The notes beneath the pieces were generated by a model, which had not been told where the DNA came from, made no database searches, and was given only the letters and a program-made list of their open reading frames with translations. DNA of 64,000 bases from Deltaproteobacteria bacterium (GTDB lineage: Bacteria; JADJOY01). Shown here in pieces: positions 8,068 through 19,417 of this stretch (position 1 is the first letter of the stretch; every line of letters begins with the position of its first letter). Position numbers and translations under genes: made by a program. The stretch lies in the NCBI GenBank assembly GCA_016713535.1, contig JADJOY010000009.1, forward strand, positions 197,501-261,500. Reading direction: 5' to 3'.

Positions 8068-8520
8068 TCACGCCTCGGCGAGCCGAACGGGCTGTCCGCA
8101 ATTCGAACAGAAACGAGAGGTGCTGGCCAGTCGCTCTCCGCACCCTAGACATGAGCGAGGCACCGCCTGGGTGCCCCCTTGAAGCACGCGGCGTACGTCG
8201 GCCTCGACTGCCGCTAGCGGGTCCTCGTGCGACAAGAGGCCGAGATCTTCGATGCGGCGCAGAACCTCCAGTGCTCGGCTACGGTAATCGGAGTCGAGCT
8301 TGCGGAAGTCGTCGTCCGAGAGCTTGCCGGTACGATGGTCGAACTCGATCTCTTTGAGCGCGACGAGGAGCTTCTCCTTCTCTTCGCCCAGCTCGTCGAC
8401 CATCAGCTCTCGCTCTGGCCCCGCACCCCAGCCACGATCTTGAGAGAGAAGTGGCCAGATGACCAGCGCTGCACAGGCAAGTCCGAGGACTACTGCAGCG
8501 GCGATCGCGACGGTTTCCAT
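8068..8520 (-). CDS. CcmI-like membrane protein with C-terminal zinc ribbon
   Basis: The 150-residue protein has one N-terminal transmembrane helix (VAIAAAVVLGLACAALVIWPLL). A charged helical segment follows (EKEKLLVALKEIEFDHRTGKLSDDDFRKLDSDYR), typical of the CcmI/CycH N-terminal region, then a C-terminal CxxC-x9-CxxC zinc ribbon (CLGCGERL, CSNCGQPV). CcmI normally chaperones apocytochrome to the CcmFH lyase; the tetratricopeptide part is absent here. A TTG start at 8586 overlapping the ccmH stop is possible, but the ATG at 8520 places the helix directly at the N-terminus. Confidence 0.72.
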   Translation of the reverse strand: METVAIAAAVVLGLACAALVIWPLLSQDRGWGAGPERELMVDELGEEKEKLLVALKEIEFDHRTGKLSDDDFRKLDSDYRSRALEVLRRIEDLGLLSHEDPLAAVEADVRRVLQGGTQAVPRSCLGCGERLASTSRFCSNCGQPVRLAEA

Positions 8521-8582
8521 GGCCACTCGGAGGGGTGCAGGCTCGGTCGAGATTGGACGGCGGGGGGCGGCTCGGATCGCTG

Positions 8583-9140
8583 TCAACGGTCCAGGTCGTC
8601 GAGCTCGCGCCTCAGCTTTGCTTCAAGGGACGAATCCACAGCCGAGACCGTGCTATCGGGCGACTCGACGTTTTCGGCAGAGTTGGGCGAGCTTCGCGCC
8701 CCGAGCCGACGGATCACCAACGCCACGATCGGGATTGATACCCCGAGCGCCACGAACGGCAGGACCCACGCAGTCAGGTCGAACCCCTTGGTCGTGGGCG
8801 CGGCGAGGACGATCTTCCCTTTTTCCGCCACGAACCGATCGATGATCTGATCCGCACTGAGACCCTGATCGATCATGGCTCGGATCTGCTGACGATATCT
8901 GTCGGAATCCGAGCACGTACAGTTGATGAGCACCTTCCCACAGTCGTCGGGGCAGATGCACATGATTGCGCCCTCGACCTGCTTGAGGACGCTCGGCTGC
9001 GGGGCGGAGCGTGCTTCGTCCCGAGACCAGAGCGTCAGGACGAAGAGTGCCGCCAGCCATCCGGTCCGCCATCGATGCGGACGACTCCGGCTTCGCACGG
9101 GACTCCCTTGAACCGCTCGCCTCGGCCGAATGTCGCGCAT
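8583..9140 (-). CDS. ccmH: CcmH/NrfF-like cytochrome c biogenesis protein with an unusual cysteine-rich motif
   Basis: The 185-residue protein has an N-terminal signal/anchor helix (TGWLAALFVLTLW) and a periplasmic CcmH-type helical domain. The core after the cysteines is standard (YRQQIRAMIDQGLSADQIIDRFVAEKGKIVLAAP), followed by a membrane helix (WVLPFVALGVSIPIVALVI). The canonical LRCxxC pair is replaced by a five-cysteine cluster, CICPDDCGKVLINCTC. In canonical CcmH the two cysteines reduce apocytochrome thiols; how the cluster works here is not known from sequence. The ATG at 9140 lies 22 bases after the ccmF stop, which favours it over the open frame reaching 9302. Confidence 0.82.
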   Translation of the reverse strand: MRDIRPRRAVQGSPVRSRSRPHRWRTGWLAALFVLTLWSRDEARSAPQPSVLKQVEGAIMCICPDDCGKVLINCTCSDSDRYRQQIRAMIDQGLSADQIIDRFVAEKGKIVLAAPTTKGFDLTAWVLPFVALGVSIPIVALVIRRLGARSSPNSAENVESPDSTVSAVDSSLEAKLRRELDDLDR

Positions 9141-9162
9141 GTCCGTGGTCCCGGGGGGGCGG

Positions 9163-11148
9163 TCAGCCAGCGGTGGCGCCCGCCGTCGCGAACCTCGGCA
9201 ACGTCGCTCGCTGCCGGGTTGCCTCGGGCCATGCACCGATGACGGTTCCCAGCACCAGCACGACACCCCCCGCCCAGAGCCAGCGCACGAGCGGGTTGAC
9301 ATGGGCCTGCAGCGAGATCGAACCGCTCGCGTGAACTTCTCCCAACGTGAGGTAGATGTCCTCGCGGAAGCTCGTGAGCACCGCGGCTTCGGTGGTGGGC
9401 TGCTTGGACGCCCGGTACCGACGCTTCTCTGGCTCGAGTACCGTCACGACGCGCTCGCCGTCGAGTACGGACACGCGAGCTGCCACACCATCGAACTCGG
9501 GCTGGGAGGTGTCTTTGGCACCGTCGAACCGCAACGTGTACCGATCCGCGGTCAGGCTCTCTCCTGGCGCGAGTACACCCTCCGCCTCGGCGTTGAAGAG
9601 GCTTCCCGTAATGCCGGCGAACATCATCACGATGCCGATGTGAACGATGTACCCGCCGTATCGACGGCGATTGCGCTGGATGAGGCTGACGAACGCCACC
9701 GGATACGGCTCATTCGTCATCGCGTGGCGAGCGAGTGTTCCACGCCAGAACTCGATGAGAATCGTCGTGAGGACGAAGACACACAGTCCCCAGCTCACCG
9801 TCGCAGCCAGTCCCGCGCCCATGGCCGCCATCGCCGCCATCGCGGCTCCCATCACCGAGACGGGTACGACGAACGCACGTCGCAGGCTGCCCGGCGAGGC
9901 GCGTCGCCACGCCACCATCGGGCCGATCCCGGTGAGCGCGAGGAGTGCGAGACCGATCGGGGACATGACTCGATTGAAGTACGGAGGGCCGACGGTGATC
10001 TTCGTGCCCTCGACCGCTTCGGAGAGGATCGGGAAGATGGTGCCCCAGAGGACCGCGAAGACGGCGGCCAGCAGGAGGAGGTTGTTGAGCAGGAACGCGG
10101 ATTCGCGGCTCACGATCGAGTCGAACCGGTTCGGTGTCGCAAGCTCGTGACGGCGCCACACCAGCAGCATCACGGCCGCAGCCGCGACGAACGCAAGGTA
10201 CCAGAGGAAGAAGGGGCCAAGGTCGGATTGCGCGAACGAATGAACCGAGCTGATCACGCCGGAGCGGGTGAGGAACGTCCCGAAGATCGCGAGTCCGTAG
10301 GTGAGGAACACCAGCACCATGTTCCAGACCTTCAGCATGTTCCGCTTTTCTTGGATGATGACCGAGTGGAGGTACGCCGTGCCCGCCAACCACGGCATGA
10401 ACGACGCGTTCTCCACCGGGTCCCACGCCCAGTAGCCGCCCCAGCCGAGCTCTAGATACGCCCAGTGGGCGCCAAGAAGAATGCCCACTGACAAGAATGC
10501 CCAGCTGAACAAGGTCCAGCGCCGTGTAGCCCGGAGCCAGTCGCTGCCGAGTCGTCGCGTCGCTAGCGCCGCGACCGCGAACGCGAATGGCACTGAGAAC
10601 CCGACGTAGCCGGTGTAGAGGCATGGCGGGTGTATCGCCATGTAGGGGTTCTGAAGCAGAGGGTTCAGCCCCTGACCGTCGTGGGGCGCTTGTCCGGCCG
10701 CGAATGTCGCGAACGGGTGTTCCACGAACAACATCAGGAAGATGAAGAAGCTCATCGCGAAGGCGATGGTTGCAGCCGCATAGGGGATGAGGTGGGGATG
10801 TCGCTCGCGATTCTGATGTAGCGCGGAGCTACCGAACAACGCGAGCAACCAAACCCAGAGGAGCAGGCTTCCCGATTGGCCACCCCAAACGGCGGTGACC
10901 TTGTACAGATCGGGCTGCGCGATGCTCGAATGATGAGCGACGTACATCAACGAAAAATCGTCGGTGAGGAACGCGTACGCGAGCGCCGAGATCGCAGCCG
11001 TGAGGAGCAACGTGACCGCATGGACCGCGTTCAGTGAGCTGATCACCCACGGCCGGCGTCGCGATCGGACGCCGAACAGCGCGGCCACGATCGCGTACAT
11101 GCAGCCGGCGAAAGAGAGAGCGATGACGATCCGACCGAAAACGGCCAC
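9163..11148 (-). CDS. ccmF: Cytochrome c haem lyase subunit CcmF
   Basis: The 661-residue protein has about fifteen transmembrane helices and the haem-handling WWD domain (WGGYWAWDPVENASFMPWL, about residues 233-251). Conserved flanking segments follow (GTFLTRSGVISSVHSFA), as does the large periplasmic domain before the last helix. Length and motif order are normal for CcmF. It joins haem from CcmE to apocytochrome thiols together with CcmH/CcmI. The start is a GTG at 11148, 53 bases after the ccmE stop. Confidence 0.96.
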   Translation of the reverse strand: MAVFGRIVIALSFAGCMYAIVAALFGVRSRRRPWVISSLNAVHAVTLLLTAAISALAYAFLTDDFSLMYVAHHSSIAQPDLYKVTAVWGGQSGSLLLWVWLLALFGSSALHQNRERHPHLIPYAAATIAFAMSFFIFLMLFVEHPFATFAAGQAPHDGQGLNPLLQNPYMAIHPPCLYTGYVGFSVPFAFAVAALATRRLGSDWLRATRRWTLFSWAFLSVGILLGAHWAYLELGWGGYWAWDPVENASFMPWLAGTAYLHSVIIQEKRNMLKVWNMVLVFLTYGLAIFGTFLTRSGVISSVHSFAQSDLGPFFLWYLAFVAAAAVMLLVWRRHELATPNRFDSIVSRESAFLLNNLLLLAAVFAVLWGTIFPILSEAVEGTKITVGPPYFNRVMSPIGLALLALTGIGPMVAWRRASPGSLRRAFVVPVSVMGAAMAAMAAMGAGLAATVSWGLCVFVLTTILIEFWRGTLARHAMTNEPYPVAFVSLIQRNRRRYGGYIVHIGIVMMFAGITGSLFNAEAEGVLAPGESLTADRYTLRFDGAKDTSQPEFDGVAARVSVLDGERVVTVLEPEKRRYRASKQPTTEAAVLTSFREDIYLTLGEVHASGSISLQAHVNPLVRWLWAGGVVLVLGTVIGAWPEATRQRATLPRFATAGATAG

Positions 11149-11201
11149 GGGATCACACTCCTAGGATCGCGCGCCCAAATCCGCACACTGCCGTGCGGAG
11201 A

Positions 11202-11630
11202 TCAGGAGCTGACGGGTCCGGTCGGGGGTTGCTTCGCCTCGTACTTCGACGGGCACTTCGCGAACAGCGTCTTCGCCTCGAACACTCCCTCGGCAGAGAT
11301 GCGGCCCTCGACCACGGCTTCAGCACCATCCTTGAAGGTGTCGGGTACCGCGGCGTGCCGGTAGATCACGGGCAGGGTCCGGTCGGGGTTTCCCGGGTCG
11401 GCGATCTGGAAGCGGAGCTCGGCTCGTTGGGTTTCGCGCTGGATCGATCCGGTCACCACGTGTCCCGAGACGCGCAGAGGGCGCCCCTTCACGATGTCGC
11501 CCTTCGCGAACAGCTCCGTGACGGTTACGTAATAGGCTCCCGTGCTGGCCGTGCTCGACAGCACCAACCAGCCGATCGCCCCGAGGATCGCCGCGATGCC
11601 GATCGGAAACCGTAGCCGCTTCACGTTCAA
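11202..11630 (-). CDS. ccmE: Haem chaperone CcmE, CxxxY variant
   Basis: The 142-residue protein has an N-terminal membrane anchor (FPIGIAAILGAIGWLVL) and an OB-fold periplasmic domain (KGRPLRVSGHVV, LPVIYRHAAVPDTFKDGAEAVVEG, FEAKTLFAKCPSKY). The haem-attachment motif, normally HxxxY, is CPSKY, placing a cysteine where the covalent haem ligand histidine usually sits. Such CxxxY CcmE proteins are known from Desulfovibrio and some archaea. The start is a TTG at 11630, with a GTG at 11624 as alternative. It is the first gene of the leftward ccm operon. Confidence 0.92.
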   Translation of the reverse strand: MNVKRLRFPIGIAAILGAIGWLVLSSTASTGAYYVTVTELFAKGDIVKGRPLRVSGHVVTGSIQRETQRAELRFQIADPGNPDRTLPVIYRHAAVPDTFKDGAEAVVEGRISAEGVFEAKTLFAKCPSKYEAKQPPTGPVSS

Positions 11631-12420
11631 GACGCACCCCGCTTGAAGTCAGGCGGGCGCAGCGGCGCCCGTCGCTAAGCTAACAGCCGCGCGGAACTGA
11701 GCAAAGGCGAGGCCAGTCGCGGGACGGGAGGCGTTCGGGTGTCGGTTCTGAGCGGAAACCGCCTTGACGCAGCGGTCCGCGGGCGCCATAGCCCTGATCG
11801 ACGTGCGTTCGAGGGCTGGCTCGGAGAAAGTCCAGCTCAGGGGGAAGCGTGGACGGCTGATCTACGGGAGGTGTCTTCGTCATCGCACCTGCAGCTCGTT
11901 ACTGCTCCGAAGCTCGACGCGGTCTTGGTAACGGAAACGAAACGGGGGCTCGTTCCCCCAACCCCCCCCATCGGTGGCCGGGCGTCGGATCGGTCGCGAG
12001 CATCGTCACACCCATCCCGTCGCCGACCCGGATCCTGACCTGAGCCCGCACGAGACGCGACGGTTCGCCCCGATGGCACGAGCGAGGCTGCCGTGCGGAC
12101 CTCTCTCTTTTGGGTTGCAGCTGCGAGGTCGGGGAGGGATCACAGCCACGGGGGGTGGCCGGACCGCTTTCGCCCCGCCGCATGACGTTCGTTCCCCGAC
12201 GGCGCGACCGAGGATCCCGTGGCTGGAAGCGATGCCGCCCTCGATCGCTGTTCCGGCAGGACCGCGTGAGGCAGCCACCCGCCCGGCCTCTGGCTGGGGG
12301 TGATGTCGGCATCCGCACGAAGCGAGCCTGGATTCCCCCGCGAATCACCCGCCGAGCCGACCCGTCAGGCGATTGACGCGGCTGAAGCGCTGTGATTAAC
12401 CACGTCGATTTGGCTTCGAG
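11631..12420. other. Intergenic region between divergent ccmE and queA
   Basis: About 790 bases lie between the divergent ccm and queA units. Several reading frames are open in the GC-rich sequence, but none has a recognisable family signature or convincing start, so I see no gene. It should hold the promoters for both operons; I could not pick one with confidence. A G-run/C-run inverted repeat (GGGGG, six-base loop, CCCCC) lies near 11943-11959 and resembles hairpins seen at 46.4 kb and 52.1 kb. A structured RNA cannot be excluded. Confidence 0.6.
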
Positions 12421-14603
<2,183 letters not shown>

Positions 14604-14637
14604 TCAGGTATCGGTTGCTAACAACAGGAGAACCAAC

Positions 14638-15000
14638 ATGTCCCTCTCTTTCTCGAGCGTGCTGGCGATGGCCCTGCCTCTGGCCATGGCGCCGTCCACC
14701 GGTGACAGTCCCGGCGCGGGCGCCTTCTGGGGCCAGTTCGCGACCTTGCCCATCATCTTCGCGATCTTCTATTTCCTCATGATCCGGCCCCAGCAACAGA
14801 AGGCGAAACAGCACCAGGCGATGCTTGACGGACTGAAGAAGGGCGACGAGGTGCTGACGGCAGGCGGCATCTACGGCAAGATCCACAGCGTCACGGATCA
14901 GGCCGTCACGCTCGAGGTCGCACCGAACGTGAGGATCCGCGTGGCGCGGTCCCGGATCGAGGGCAGGGAAAGCAAGGGCGAAGCGAAGGCTTCCGATTGA
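14638..15000 (+). CDS. yajC: Preprotein translocase accessory subunit YajC
   Basis: The 120-residue protein has a hydrophobic N-terminus, the transmembrane segment LPIIFAIFYFLMIRPQQQKAKQHQAM and the following LKKGDEVLTAGGIYGKI block, the YajC hallmark. An excellent ribosome binding site (AGGAG seven bases before the ATG at 14638) fixes the start, although the frame opens earlier inside tgt. YajC associates with SecDF, encoded directly downstream. The order tgt-yajC-secD-secF is common in proteobacteria. Confidence 0.96.
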   Translation: MSLSFSSVLAMALPLAMAPSTGDSPGAGAFWGQFATLPIIFAIFYFLMIRPQQQKAKQHQAMLDGLKKGDEVLTAGGIYGKIHSVTDQAVTLEVAPNVRIRVARSRIEGRESKGEAKASD

Positions 15001-15032
15001 AGTGAGCAGCCTCGCCTTCGCGGCGGGCCGGA

Positions 15033-16745
15033 GTGAACGGAATGCGGCACATTCGCGGACGATTGATCCTCACCGTGGCGCTGACGCTGATGAGCGTGCT
15101 GCTCCTCTTACCGACGATGGTCGGTGAGAAGAACTTGCCCGAGTGGTGGAAGTCGGTGTTGCCCTCCAAGCGCCTGTCGCTAGGTCTCGATCTGAAGGGC
15201 GGCGTGCACCTGGTATTCGAGGTGGAGTCGGACAAGGCCGTCGAGGTCGAGCTCAAGCACATCGCGGACAACGTCCGACGGGGCCTCGAAGACGAAGGGG
15301 CCGTGGTGGATCGAGTCGAGGCGAGCCCCGGTCAGCCAGATCGCCACGACGATGACCGCGTGAGGGTCCATCTCGCGTCCGCCGACGGTAGGCCCACCCT
15401 CGAAGCGCTCGTCAAGAAGAACAAGGGCTGGGGCCTCACGGTCGATTCCGGGGCCAGCACCGACACCGAAGTGGTCCTGAGCCCGGATCCCAAGGTCCTC
15501 GACCGCCGCCGCGACGAGGCGATCGAACAGGCGATCGAGGTGATCCGCAACCGTATCGATCAGTATGGCGTCGGCGAACCGACGATCCAGCGCCAAGGCG
15601 AGGAACGCGTCCTCGTTCAGCTCGCAGGCGTCGAGAACCCAGCCGAAGCCAAGGCCCTGATCCAGAACACGGCGTTGCTCGAGTTCAAGCTGATCGACAG
15701 CAAGGCGGAGAGCGACCTCAAGGAGGTTCTGGCCGGCCTCAAGTTCGGCGATCTCACCGAGGAGAACGCGAAGAGGGACGCGGAGGCCAAGGTCGAAAGC
15801 GCCCTGGGGGCGAAGCTGCCCGTCGGCAGCGCATGGCTGTTCGAGGTGAAGCGCGACAAGATCACCCGGAAGATCGTCCAGGCGTATCCGCGCATCGTAC
15901 GCAAGGAGACGCTGCTCTCGGGCGCCTACCTCTCGGATGCGCGGGTCGACTTCGGTCAGCTCCACAACCCGCAGGTCGCTCTCCGGTTCGACGCCGAAGG
16001 CGCGAAGCGCTTCGCCGACATCACCGGCGAGCACACGCGTGAGTTCCTCGCGATCGTGCTCGACAACACGATCTATTCGGCGCCGGTCATCCGCCAGCGG
16101 ATCTCGGGCGGCAACGCGGTGATCGAGGGCGGCTTCGACAGTCGAGAAGCCCACAACCTGGCGATCGTCCTACGGGCCGGATCGCTGCCGGCACCGTTGG
16201 TTCTGCTCGAAGAGCGAACGGTCGGTCCGGAGCTCGGCCAGAAGAGTGTGCAGGACGGGAAGATCGCGACGCTCGTCAGCACCGCGGCCGTGATGTTGTT
16301 CATGATGATCTACTATCGCCGCGGCGGGATGCTCGCGAACGTGGCGCTGATGCTCAACCTCATGTACTTGATGGCTGGGCTCGCGGCCTTCCGTGCCACG
16401 CTGACCCTCCCGGGCATCGCGGGCATCGCTCTGACTCTCGCGATGGACGTCGACGCGAACATCATCATCCTCGAGCGGATCCGCGAGGAGCTCCGCGCCG
16501 GCAAGACCCCGCGTAGCGCGATGGAGGCAGGCTACGACCGGGCGTTCAGCGCGATCTTCGATTCGAAGCTCACCACCCTGATCGCGGGCTTGATCCTCTA
16601 TCAGTTCGGCACCGGACCGGTCCGCGGGTTCGCCGTGACGCTGTCGCTGGGCCTGGTGATCGGTATGTTCACCGCGTTGGTGTTCACGCGCATGGTCTAC
16701 GACTACGTCTTCGCCACCCGCCGCGTGACGACCCTCAGCGTCTGA
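15033..16745 (+). CDS. secD: Protein translocase subunit SecD
   Basis: The 570-residue protein has an N-terminal helix (ILTVALTLMSVLLLLPTMV), the D1 motif LSLGLDLKGGVHLVFEVE and a large periplasmic P1 domain with the RNRIDQYGVGEPTIQRQG block. Five C-terminal helices carry the IALTLAMDVDANIIILERIREEL motif, including the conserved aspartates. With SecF it uses the proton gradient to pull secreted proteins through SecYEG. The start is a GTG at 15033; an ATG nine bases downstream is possible. Confidence 0.96.
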   Translation: MNGMRHIRGRLILTVALTLMSVLLLLPTMVGEKNLPEWWKSVLPSKRLSLGLDLKGGVHLVFEVESDKAVEVELKHIADNVRRGLEDEGAVVDRVEASPGQPDRHDDDRVRVHLASADGRPTLEALVKKNKGWGLTVDSGASTDTEVVLSPDPKVLDRRRDEAIEQAIEVIRNRIDQYGVGEPTIQRQGEERVLVQLAGVENPAEAKALIQNTALLEFKLIDSKAESDLKEVLAGLKFGDLTEENAKRDAEAKVESALGAKLPVGSAWLFEVKRDKITRKIVQAYPRIVRKETLLSGAYLSDARVDFGQLHNPQVALRFDAEGAKRFADITGEHTREFLAIVLDNTIYSAPVIRQRISGGNAVIEGGFDSREAHNLAIVLRAGSLPAPLVLLEERTVGPELGQKSVQDGKIATLVSTAAVMLFMMIYYRRGGMLANVALMLNLMYLMAGLAAFRATLTLPGIAGIALTLAMDVDANIIILERIREELRAGKTPRSAMEAGYDRAFSAIFDSKLTTLIAGLILYQFGTGPVRGFAVTLSLGLVIGMFTALVFTRMVYDYVFATRRVTTLSV

Positions 16746-16785
16746 GCCGTCCCGCACTCACGTCCCAAGCGTAACGGAGCACGGA

Positions 16786-17700
16786 ATGCTCGAGATCTTT
16801 CGGCACGACCTCAACATCGACTTCGTCGGCAAGTCGAAGGTGGCGGTTGGTATCTCGGTCGTGGTCATCGCGCTCTGCCTGGGGAGCATCGCGGTTCGCG
16901 GGTTCAACTGGGGCGTCGACTTCCGCGGCGGCATCCTCGCGCAGGTCCGGTTCGACCGTGACCTTTCGCCGGCCGAGGTCCACGAGGCGGCGTCCGCTCT
17001 TTGGCTCGGCGAGGTCGAAGCACAGAACTTCGAGGGGTCGAAGCGCGAGTACTTGATCCGGATCGACACTCGCGGCAAGGACGAAAAGAGCCTCGCGGGC
17101 GGCGCCGCGCAGCAGGCGTTCGTCGACAAGTTCGGCGCTGGCACGCAGATCGGGAAGATCGAGATGGTCGGGCCGAAAGTGGGGGCCGAGCTCATCCAGA
17201 AGGGTGCCTTGGCGCTCCTGTGGTCACTCGTCGCGATGTTGCTCTACATCTGGTTCCGCTTCACCCTCGACTTCGGCATGGGTGCGGTCTGGGCGACGTT
17301 CCACGACGTCATGGTCATGTTGGGGGCCTTCTCGCTTTCCAGACGCGAGATCAACCTCCCGATCGTCGCTGCCCTGCTCACGATCGTGGGTTTCTCGATG
17401 AACGACACGATCATCCTGTTCGACCGCGTACGCGAGAACCTCGGTCGGCGCCGGAAGGCCGATTTCGGCGAGATCGTGAACATCAGCGTCAACGAGACTC
17501 TCAGCCGGACCGTCCTCACTTCGCTGACCGTTCTGTTGTCTTCCATCGCACTATTTTTCTTCGGCGGTGGAGTCCTTCGCGACTTCAGCTTCGCGATGAT
17601 CGTGGGCGTGTTGACCGGGACCTGGTCGTCGATCTTCATCGCGAGTCCGATCGCCATGTGGTGGCGCAAGAGGTTCGGGGTTCCGGTCAAGAAGGCCTGA
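16786..17700 (+). CDS. secF: Protein translocase subunit SecF
   Basis: The 304-residue protein has an N-terminal helix, the GVDFRGGILAQVRFD motif, a small periplasmic domain, and five C-terminal helices. The SecF family blocks GFSMNDTIILFDRVRENL and NETLSRTVLTSLTVLLSSIALFFFGG are both present. It pairs with SecD, which ends 40 bases upstream. ATG start at 16786. Confidence 0.96.
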   Translation: MLEIFRHDLNIDFVGKSKVAVGISVVVIALCLGSIAVRGFNWGVDFRGGILAQVRFDRDLSPAEVHEAASALWLGEVEAQNFEGSKREYLIRIDTRGKDEKSLAGGAAQQAFVDKFGAGTQIGKIEMVGPKVGAELIQKGALALLWSLVAMLLYIWFRFTLDFGMGAVWATFHDVMVMLGAFSLSRREINLPIVAALLTIVGFSMNDTIILFDRVRENLGRRRKADFGEIVNISVNETLSRTVLTSLTVLLSSIALFFFGGGVLRDFSFAMIVGVLTGTWSSIFIASPIAMWWRKRFGVPVKKA

Positions 17701-17736
17701 GGCCGGGCTCGCGGACGAACCGGAGAGCTGGTCGCC

Positions 17737-19404
17737 ATGAGCCCCCCCCGCTCTCCACGCTTCCGGGAAGTCGCGACGCCCCCCCCGCTCACCTTCGGGA
17801 GGCGCAACCGCTCGCGGCTCGCGAGCGCCGTGATCTGCGCGGTCGCCCTCGTCGCGTCCACGTCCTGCCTCAGAAAACTCGCGGAGCTCGAGCATCAGCG
17901 GCACCAGCAGGCCGACCGATCGAGCGGCGTGGCGAATGGGACCGCCGCGCCGGCACCGCCCGGGGACGTCCGGCCGGTCGACCTGCCCACGAACCGCGGG
18001 CCGGTTCGCTCGCGGATCCGCAGCGAAGGGTCCCGTCGTTACCTGGAGGTCGACGGCGAGCCGTTCCTGATCCTGGCGGTCCAGGCGGACGCCTGGGCGG
18101 TTGCGAGCGCCACCGAGGGCGCTGCCCGCCAGTTTCGGTACGCAAGAGAGGTCGGCGCGAACACCATCGAGATCCCGATTCCGTGGATCCACGTGGAGCC
18201 GACCGCCGACCATTACTCCTCGGATTACGTTCGCTGGGTCATCGAACAAGCCCGCGCCAACGATCTGAAGCTCGTTCTCTTGTGGTTCGGGTCCAACGTC
18301 GTCGGGAAGACCGGCTCCCCGACCGAGCTCAAGATCGTTCCCGATTACGTGGTGTCGAACCCGAGCGCTTACCCTCGGGTCTCCGGTCCTCTGGCCCGCG
18401 CCGAGAATCCCCTCGAGCCCTCCCATCCTGCGACGCTCGACCGCGAGCGTCGCGCGTTCACTCGCGCACTCGAGATGGTGACGGCCGAGGATCGCGAAGG
18501 TCGGGTGATCGCCTGGCAGATCCTGAACGAGGTCGGGGTGCTTCCGGAGACGCGCGTCCCGTACCCCGAGTCCGTGTTGACCGACAAACTGATTTCACAC
18601 GTCCGCGCTCTGGCACAGGTTCAGAAGCGGATCCACCCGGTTCCCAGCTTCATGAACTTCTGGGAAGGGCTGCAGGGGGCCAAGCCCTTCGAGTTCCTCA
18701 GCCGCATTCCGGAGATCGATTTCGTCGGGCCGGACCTCTACGGCAAGCCGAGCCTCGGCTTCCACTTCGCCAATCGCGACTACGTGGCCTTTCGCGACAA
18801 CTACTTGAAGCAGCTGGATCGATACCATCAGGGACGGAACCTCTCCTTCATCCCGGAGACGAACAACGACGCGTACTTCAAGCCGTATCTCCTGATCTTT
18901 CCACTCCTCGGCAAGGTCCCCGGGATCGGCATGGACGTCTGGGCGATCACCACGGGCAGCATGAAGGGGTACGAGCCGCTCGCCAACGCCAAGACGGGCC
19001 AGATCACCGAGAGCGGCGCGCTCCTGCGTGAGGTCTACCGTGCGATCGGCGGCGCGATGTCGCCGATCGTGTCAGCGCAGGGAAGTGATCGCATGGCGTG
19101 GTTCGTCAGCGAGGGGCCAGCGCGAGGACGACGACTGACGGTCGCGGGCACCGAGCTCGCGCTCGATACCGAGGGAGACGGAGGCCTGCTAGCGGTACGC
19201 CAGAGCGACGGATCCCTCGTGCTGGTCGGTCGCAACGTGGGGGTCACGATGCCGCGAGCGGCTGGGCGTAACGCCGAGCGGGGTCGCTTCGAAGCGTCGC
19301 GCTGGCGCGCCGCTGGCCCAGCGAAGGTCTCGGCGACGGGCGGCGACGCATTGCGAGTCGAGCTCGGAACCGCCGACGTCGTGCGGGTCGGTCCGGACCG
19401 CTGA
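17737..19404 (+). CDS. Lipoprotein glycoside hydrolase, GH-A clan (beta-galactosidase-like TIM barrel)
   Basis: The 555-residue protein has a basic N-terminus, a hydrophobic segment and a lipobox-like VASTSC near residue 44, so it is probably an outer-membrane or periplasmic lipoprotein. The catalytic barrel begins around residue 105 (EVDGEPFLILAVQADAW). It carries a probable acid/base in WQILNEVG and a probable nucleophile in SFIPETNNDAYF, the layout of GH-A clan enzymes related to GH35/GH42. After about residue 415 comes a smaller beta-rich domain. The polysaccharide substrate is not known. It follows secF by 36 bases and precedes the beta-propeller gene by 13. Confidence 0.78.
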   Translation: MSPPRSPRFREVATPPPLTFGRRNRSRLASAVICAVALVASTSCLRKLAELEHQRHQQADRSSGVANGTAAPAPPGDVRPVDLPTNRGPVRSRIRSEGSRRYLEVDGEPFLILAVQADAWAVASATEGAARQFRYAREVGANTIEIPIPWIHVEPTADHYSSDYVRWVIEQARANDLKLVLLWFGSNVVGKTGSPTELKIVPDYVVSNPSAYPRVSGPLARAENPLEPSHPATLDRERRAFTRALEMVTAEDREGRVIAWQILNEVGVLPETRVPYPESVLTDKLISHVRALAQVQKRIHPVPSFMNFWEGLQGAKPFEFLSRIPEIDFVGPDLYGKPSLGFHFANRDYVAFRDNYLKQLDRYHQGRNLSFIPETNNDAYFKPYLLIFPLLGKVPGIGMDVWAITTGSMKGYEPLANAKTGQITESGALLREVYRAIGGAMSPIVSAQGSDRMAWFVSEGPARGRRLTVAGTELALDTEGDGGLLAVRQSDGSLVLVGRNVGVTMPRAAGRNAERGRFEASRWRAAGPAKVSATGGDALRVELGTADVVRVGPDR

Positions 19405-19417
19405 ATCACGCGGCGCC

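Noticed and set aside
11816-11850. GGAGAAAGTCCAGCTC segment resembling the 5' part of RNase P RNA
   Set aside because: The other universally conserved RNase P blocks are not found at suitable distances downstream.
12373-12401. TTGACG with a 17-base spacer before TTAACC as the queA promoter
   Set aside because: The -10 element matches at only two positions, too weak to report as a feature.
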